DNA of 64,000 nt, taken from the NCBI GenBank assembly GCA_936450465.1, contig OW388305.1:58208625-58272624 (forward strand), in the 5' to 3' direction. Within the stretch, counting starts at the first letter, position 1, and the number at the start of each line of letters is the position of its first letter. This document shows, one piece after another, positions 57,889 to 64,000 of the stretch. The stretch is from Gibbula magus. Taxonomy: Eukaryota > Mollusca > Gastropoda > Trochida > Trochidae. Below the pieces are notes generated by a model. That model worked only from the letters and a program-made list of their open reading frames with translations. It was not told the origin of the DNA and searched no databases. The translations under genes and the position numbers were made by a program.

Positions 57889-58366
57889 AGGGGTGACTAT
57901 TGACCCAAAGAGACTATTACGATAGCGATAGTCTATTGTCCCTTACTATTGCGATAGCCATAGACTATTGTAATTCACTATTGCAATAACTATTGCGATA
58001 TCGTTTTTTGTACAAATACGCAATAATCAGCTAGATCCCTTATAGGTTTTAGTAGATATGTTTATTTGATGTAAGGACCATGGAACCAAAATCAGTAAAG
58101 AAATCATAAATGAAAAGATTTTTTGTCATTTTGCTAATTCTTATCTCAAGTTCTTCCCTTTTGACAAATGAAAAATCTTGAATAAAATGCAGTGAGGCTT
58201 GTGTAAATCATTCATAACTAAGGCAAATTTAATAGTTTCGATAGTATCGATAGTTACCCTTACTATTGCGATAGCGATAGTGTTTTTGTATAAACAATCG
58301 ATATAGTACTATTGCCAAGCCAACTATTGTGATGCATCGATAGTTCGATGTATTGTTACATCCCTG
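57889..58366. mobile_element. hAT-type MITE, R4
   Basis: 478 bp. The right flank is TGATAATA, one more change from the ancestral duplication. Confidence 0.7.
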
Positions 58367-59126
58367 GTGATAATATTTAGCCCACGCCCCAATGACGTGG
58401 GGCCAGTTGCGTTGTGGATTTTCATTGGTAACGCGGATTTATACAGATTGCACAGCGGTTTAAGAGATTATACCTTCAATTTATGATGATTATAATGCCA
58501 GAATTCATTGCAAATGAGTTCATATTTAGACTGTTTGAACATTTGTTTAACCATTGAAACAAGAGTGCTCTGAGAGTACAAGAACCCCAGGTTCCTAATC
58601 CTCCAAATCAGCAGTTTAATTGTAAGGGTAATTTCATGACCTATTAAAAATAAATCAGCATTTCGAGTATCGAAAGCCTATCACCAATCGAAAAACTATG
58701 GCCATGGTAAGGTTTCTCTCAAAATGGATCCTACATCAAGGTCAAGGTCACATGGTCAAATGTTATAACTTCAGTGTGTGATATTGGAAACATAACATGT
58801 TCAAATGCTGAAGAATTAAAAGTTACTGAGCTGAGCGCTCTAAGTCAATGGTCATAACTCTAAAAAATATTAATCCGATCGGTCCCAAAAAAGCACATAC
58901 GTATTTACGATGTATATCCAAAGCATGTGTAAAGTTTCAGAAAGATTAGTCCAAAACTGTGGGAGGAGATGATTTCAGAACACAAGTACCCCTTTCGGGA
59001 CGGACAGACAGACGGACGGACGGACGGACGGACAGACGGGCTGCGCCACGACATAAACCCCCTTGGGTTTCACCTGGGGGTTAACAACTCGTTTAAGTTT
59101 ATTGTCTTCATTGATGTTTTTTACAG

Positions 59127-60343
59127 ATGAGAAGAGCTGGGAAGAGAATGGCCGTGTCTGTCCCGAAGATGAGAATACTTTCATGGACTCTTGTGTAGAT
59201 GGGAATCTGGAAGAGGTGAAGAGACTCGTGTGTGGTGGGTTGGTAGATATCAACTGTCGAGGTCACAGCGAGGAGACATGTGTCATGCAGGCAGCATGGA
59301 ACAACCATACAGAACTGTTTAACTTTCTTGTACATCAAGGGTGTGATCTGGCGGCCGTTGATTATAGAAATAAGACGGTGTTGTATTATGCTTGTATTGG
59401 TGGCAGCACTTACATGGTTAAGAAGTTGGTAGATGAGTGTAAGAGTGACGTAAACTGGAGAGATATATTTATGAAAACACCTCTGTTTTATGCCAAAAGC
59501 AGCATTCTGAAGAACAGAGTAGCTGATGTTAAAGCAGTAGATATAAGTAACGACAACATACTACATAGGAATTGTTATGATGGCAATGTTGAGTTGGTGA
59601 AGTACATCCTGTCACTTAACGTCTTTGACATCGACTGTAGAGGGTTGTCAGGATATTCTCCTCTTATGCTTGCTGTAATTGGTAGCAAGATACCTGTCGT
59701 GAAATTCTTAAGAGACAAATGAGCCGATTTTCAATTAACAGATTTCAAAAACAATAATATTCTACACCTGGCTTGTAGATATGCTGATATAGAGATGGTT
59801 AAGTATGTCAAGTCACTTAATCTCTTTGATCTGGAAGAAAGGGGAAACAAGTATGAGAGAACTCCGTTGATGTTTGCGGTAAGAAATGGGAATATTCAGG
59901 TCACCAAATGGCTAAAGAAAAAAGGAGCTGATACTGAAAAAAAGGACAAGTTTGACAACAACATTCTCCCTTTGGCTTGTAGTAGTGGTAATGTGGAGTG
60001 TGTGGAGTTTGCTCTATCACTAAGCATCTTTGATATAGAAGGTAGACAAACAAACGGGGCGACTCCTCTCATGATGGCTGTTGCGCATAATAACACGAAC
60101 GTTGTTAAGTTTCAACACCAACAATACAAAGCAAATATCAAAACATCAGATAATTATGGTTATAACGTTCTCCACATGGCCTGTCAAAAGAGTTACATAT
60201 ACATGATCAAGTATCTGATCGAGGTTGAGGAACTGAGGCGCATGTGGAGGAGTGAGGACAAGGAAGGATACACACCCATACAGAGAGCGAAGGAAAATGG
60301 TCTACATGAGATCGTGTCACTCGTCAAATCAATAAACGTATAA
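59127..60343 (+). pseudogene. Ankyrin exon B of R4, with nonsense codon
   Basis: Collinear with R2 exon B, but GGA has become TGA at 59720-59722, at the end of repeat 6 (FLRDK then stop). The frame continues open to 60343. A second oddity is ILPLAC in place of the invariant ILHLAC in repeat 9 (His to Pro), which would disrupt that repeat. Only about four bases differ from R2 and all change the protein, so loss of constraint is recent. The acceptor and AATAAA (60427) are intact. A sequencing error is possible. Confidence 0.8.
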
Positions 60344-60426
60344 AGTCACACTGGTAATAATGAAACAGTAACTATAATATATGTTATATAGCCCTGCTAT
60401 ATATTCTCAAGTGGTGCTGTGAATTT

Positions 60427-60432
60427 AATAAA
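60427..60432 (+). terminator. Poly(A) signal of R4
   Basis: AATAAA, 84 bp after the stop. Confidence 0.5.
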
Positions 60433-61100
60433 CTCAAAAACCGGAGTGCCCTGAGTGTGACATCACCATATCGACAGAGAGAGAAATTGTGTATGTTAGT
60501 GTCACAAATTAGTTACATAAAGATAATCTTTAATGAAAAAACTCACTTTTAGTCGGAAATTGGTGAAGGAGACACTTAACAATAGAACATTAAATTCATT
60601 GTAAACATACAAAATCACATTTCACATATAAACTGAGAGTGATCAGATTGTGTAACCTCTAGGGTTATGACGTCCGACAACCATTTCAAAACCATTCGGC
60701 AAACGGCTGCAGTATAAAGATGTTAATTGTTTCTCATTAAAAAAATTTCAAAAGTTGCGAGGGGTAAAACATTTTTTCTTCTCCAGGATATATTTTGGAA
60801 TTGCAAGAAGTATACAAAATGGAAGGGCAGTCGTTCTTTCAAACCCGTATGATCTTTGGACAAATTTCTATCTCGCCGACATCTATAACGACGTGTTTTT
60901 TTCAGAAACATGAATTAATAATGTTTGCGAAAATTAAAATAATTAGTTAATAATCATTAATAATTTAGATGTTTGTTGAAGACATGCCTTTGTTAGTAGT
61001 ATTGTTATATCCAATTGTACAGGAGAATTAGATGACAAATATATAGGAAATCCATCATAGATAGCTACAATGTACACTTATTCTGTCAGCATATGTAATA

Positions 61101-61246
61101 TTTACTACCATAGATTCCGAGTTGTATCGATAAATACCAGGACAGTTTGTCCGAGAGGCTCAACCGAGGCCTTTGGCCGAGGACGTACATCAAGGACAAA
61201 CTGTCCCGATATTTCCCGATGCTACGAGGAAAATATGGTATTATCT
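61101..61246. mobile_element. Foldback MITE, R5 flank
   Basis: Paralogue of 32910-33053. Confidence 0.55.
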
Positions 61247-62210
61247 GACTTAAATCTCACTTATTCAAGTTTTAAATAATGTAAAATTCCATAACCTTTC
61301 TCTGACCACTGACCACACGTTCTGAAATAATGTGTTCTGTGCAATCCGTTGCCATCAGGGTAAGTTTGTAACAACCTTTCCCAATTCGTACATTTCGTGG
61401 TGGAAACGAGGGGATGCCTCTTCTGTGTTGCACTGCACCAGTGAAATTTAGAAAAAAGATGAAATAAAGATAAAATGGATTCTTTATAGGAATATATTCG
61501 CTCGGACTGTGCATATTTAGTTAACTTAAACTTCTTTATAACTTAATTTTACTTAATTAATATGTAAACCTATTATTTAATAAAAACGATGTCTGATTCA
61601 AACTAGTTTATTCATTCATGTCTTAACTAACATAACATGATGTGGTGCAAGGTTAATCAGAAGCTTTTGTCCAAAAGGGTCCTGATATCGATAATCGTCA
61701 CTTTTTATAAATGGTTGCCACGGACAATTAGGTCTACATAGGATGTACTTTATTGTTATTTTTGTATCTTTCTGCTATTTGTTAATGCGAATGTTTTCAC
61801 AAAGAAAAATCAAAACACAAAGATATTGAAAACCACCAACGGCACATCGGTAAGTTGAGCTTGAAAATACAGTTAATTTTTCTTCTGCTAAGGAAATATA
61901 TATTATTAACTGTGTTTTAAAGACAATGACTAAAAGGTATATGTGAACAATAATGATCCGGCAAAGAAAAGCTGGTTACGCAAAGACGGAGCTTATGTCT
62001 ATAAATTACATATGAACAATGTATACTGTTACACGTGTCCGACAGACCAGTACTTAATAATTTCATTTTCAAACTGGAAATTGTCAGGTTTTTCTTTAAT
62101 ATTTCATTTAAATTGACAAAAACAAATTGAAATGGCTTGTGACTAGCAATGTAACTGTAGAAACTTATTTCATTATCTCCGTCCTTCTAGATCGCTACAG
62201 TGCCAACACA

Positions 62211-62505
62211 ATGGTTCAGATTGTGCTCCTGCACTTCGTTATTCTCTACTCTCTATCAGAGAGCATGTTTCAGACATGGGACCAGAGAAAGCTTCAGCCC
62301 TATGGTCCAGAAATGTGTAGATTGCTTTGTTCGAGAACAGAAGGGTGTACGGAACACATATTTGATGAAGTACAGTTAACATGTCAACCTGTTACAGCCA
62401 CAGCAGGCTGGGAGTCTTGTCCTCAAGTAACCATGGCAACAGGAAAGGACATGGACGTTCTTGAAGTTACTAAATCCTCAATCAAGAGAGGAAACAGACA
62501 ACCAG
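62211..62505 (+). CDS. Signal-peptide/Cys-module exon A of gene R5
   Basis: Intact 295-bp exon. The signal peptide is of R3 type (HFVILYSLSES), but the second half is of left-array type: ESCPQV with the fifth cysteine and an IKRGNRQP tail. It therefore looks like a left/right hybrid. Eight bases are missing just after the donor (CGTTTCAC), so the unspliced frame runs on to 62651 and gains a moderately hydrophobic tail (PNFICGVILVIEK). The matching exon B must lie beyond the window. Confidence 0.65.
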
Positions 62506-64000
62506 GTGAACATTATCACATTTCACCTGTTGTCACTTTCAATTCGTTAGAATTACATGTGCCAAACTTTATCTGTGGTGTTATCTTAGTTATCGAGAAA
62601 CTAACAGTTGTTGTAAATTATCATTTTCATTCATATCCATATTCTGATTAGATCAGTCGTGATTTTTTACCGGAAGCACCAGCTGTCATCTTAGCTAAGG
62701 TACATAGCTCTGACAGATGTAGTGGAAACGATGGGGAGAACGGAATACCGTATCTGTGACACTTTGCCTGCGTTCGTTTTGCACATAGTGTGTCGCACGT
62801 ACGATCAAATTCCTTATCGAACGACCCTAGTGTCACTCTCGTGTGCACTCTTGAGTCCATCGAAGCCCCTCCTGCCGGCTGCGTTCGTTTTGTCTCACTC
62901 GAGGGTAAACTTGCACATGCTCAGTTGCCACTTAGCGCAAACGACAACCGAGTATCACACTTGGTTGCCCGGCGTCAAACAATATGGCCGACAGAATTAT
63001 TATAGGCTCAGCATTTGAAAAAACATTATATACTTACCCTATCAATTATTTTATTCATTCATTTACCTAATTATGCTGTGTTGAAAAGGATAACCGAATC
63101 AAAAAACGAGTAGCCCGATCTTCAATCCATGAATGCACCAACATTGTATGGTCTTCGAATACACCCATCATGCATATAACCTACATTTTGCATTTACCCA
63201 AATCAAAACCTCAAATCGATTTATTATGAGCCGCTTTAATCCACCCTACGTTTTCAGAAAAACGTAGCGACCTTGGCCTCCCCAAAAAACGTACGAACGA
63301 ATTGCACGCACGATGGGTTGTGACAGGGGCTTACATGGATTTATACAGATTGCACAGCGGTTTTGAAGATTATACCTCCATGAACATTATACATTTTGAA
63401 GTCAATTCTTAAGGGTAAAGTTGACCAGTGACAGTCGCACGTTGCCGATGATGAACATTTCAAGAATGAGTCGTTATACTTAAAAAGAAGAAAACTCATT
63501 GTCCATGTCAACGGTTCCGTTTTGCATTTAGTACTGATATTTCAATTTATGATGATTATAATGCCAGAAAACATTGCAAATGAGTTCATATTTAGACAGT
63601 TTGAACATTTGTTTAACCATTGAAACAAGAGTGCTCTGAGAGTACAAGAAACCCCGGGTTCATTATCCTCCAAATCAGCAGTTTAATTTCAGAAAGATTG
63701 GTCCAAAACAGTGGGAGGAGATGATTTCAGAACACAAGTATCCCTTTCGGGACGGACAGACGGACGGACAGACGGACGGACAGACGGGCTGCGCCACGTC
63801 TTGTTTACCTTAAGCACCAGCTGTGATCTGTGACACTTTGTGTCGGATAATTCATTGTTTATGGTGCTGGTATTCGCTGATGTATGTAGTAACACAACGT
63901 AATGATCTATTGCTAAAGCCGAATATTTACAAACTAAGAAATAATACATAATATATAATAAGAATAGTTTGTCTTTGATTTTTATATTTTACATTTGCTT
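62506..64000 (+). other. Partial intron of R5, mosaic
   Basis: It starts like R introns (GGCTGCG-type inverted arm at 62767-62960). Between 63235 and 63330 is sequence not seen elsewhere in the window. It then resumes at the empty TTAA site (63409), passes a shortened GACGG tail (63690-63790), and ends in DNA matching the L1 intron (835-1010). Much of the R intron is missing. Confidence 0.5.
63750..63790. repeat. (GACG)n tract of R5
   Basis: Short GGACAGACGG repeats followed by GGGCTGCGCCACG, as in the other R units. Confidence 0.7.

Larger units (their letters stand above)
55571..59126 (+). other. Intron of gene R4
   Basis: 3,556 bp, collinear with the R2 intron: inverted repeats at 55839-57087, hAT-type MITE at 57889-58366, retroelement tail at about 58680-59080. 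Confidence 0.5.
60344..62210. other. R4-R5 intergenic region
   Basis: 3' UTR of R4, foldback element at 61101-61246, and R5 upstream region. No gene seen. Confidence 0.4.

Overview
The window is eukaryotic, AT-rich and intron-containing, and very repeat-rich. A mollusc is the best guess: the SINE at 27.3 kb has a tRNA-like head and a tail like known mollusc SINEs, GACGG-type retroelement tails recur, and DIRS-like and hairpin elements are common. No search could be run, so the host is inferred.

The main content is an array of one gene family. Each complete unit has two parts. Exon A (295 bp) encodes a signal peptide and a small four-cysteine module resembling a PAN/apple fragment. Exon B (about 1.22-1.24 kb) encodes about 12 ankyrin repeats and ends in a stop codon. 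Exon A ends in a phase-1 donor (AG|GTGAAC) and exon B begins after a phase-1 acceptor (TTTACAG|AT). Direct splicing therefore keeps frame and would give a 503-509 aa ankyrin protein that enters the secretory pathway. No transmembrane exon was found.

Left half (1 to 25.6 kb): three units (L1, L2, L3), all on the minus strand, period about 11.4-11.8 kb. L1 exon B is cut by the window edge. Between units lie two paralogous copies of a 4.7 kb DIRS-like retrotransposon (2.9-7.6 and 14.7-19.3 kb). These have inverted terminal repeats, an internal complementary region, a decayed gag-like region and a tyrosine recombinase, but no reverse transcriptase. A Tc1-like 0.63 kb element and a 27-bp minisatellite accompany them.

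Centre (25.6 to 32.7 kb): outside the array. It holds a decayed RNase H / tyrosine-recombinase fragment of another DIRS-like element, a SINE, and a 5'-truncated non-LTR retrotransposon carrying a nearly perfect 1,833-bp tandem duplication.

Right half (32.7 to 64 kb): units R1 to R5 on the plus strand, so the two half-arrays diverge from the centre. R1+R2 and R3+R4 form a 14.6 kb higher-order repeat. R1 has lost exon A by deletion, R4 has a nonsense codon in exon B, and only exon A of R5 is in the window. Introns here are 3.5-4.3 kb, filled with interleaved inverted repeats, a hAT-type MITE, a TTAA-flanked MITE and a retroelement tail just before exon B. Several elements have empty paralogous sites inside the window, so insertions can be ordered against duplications.
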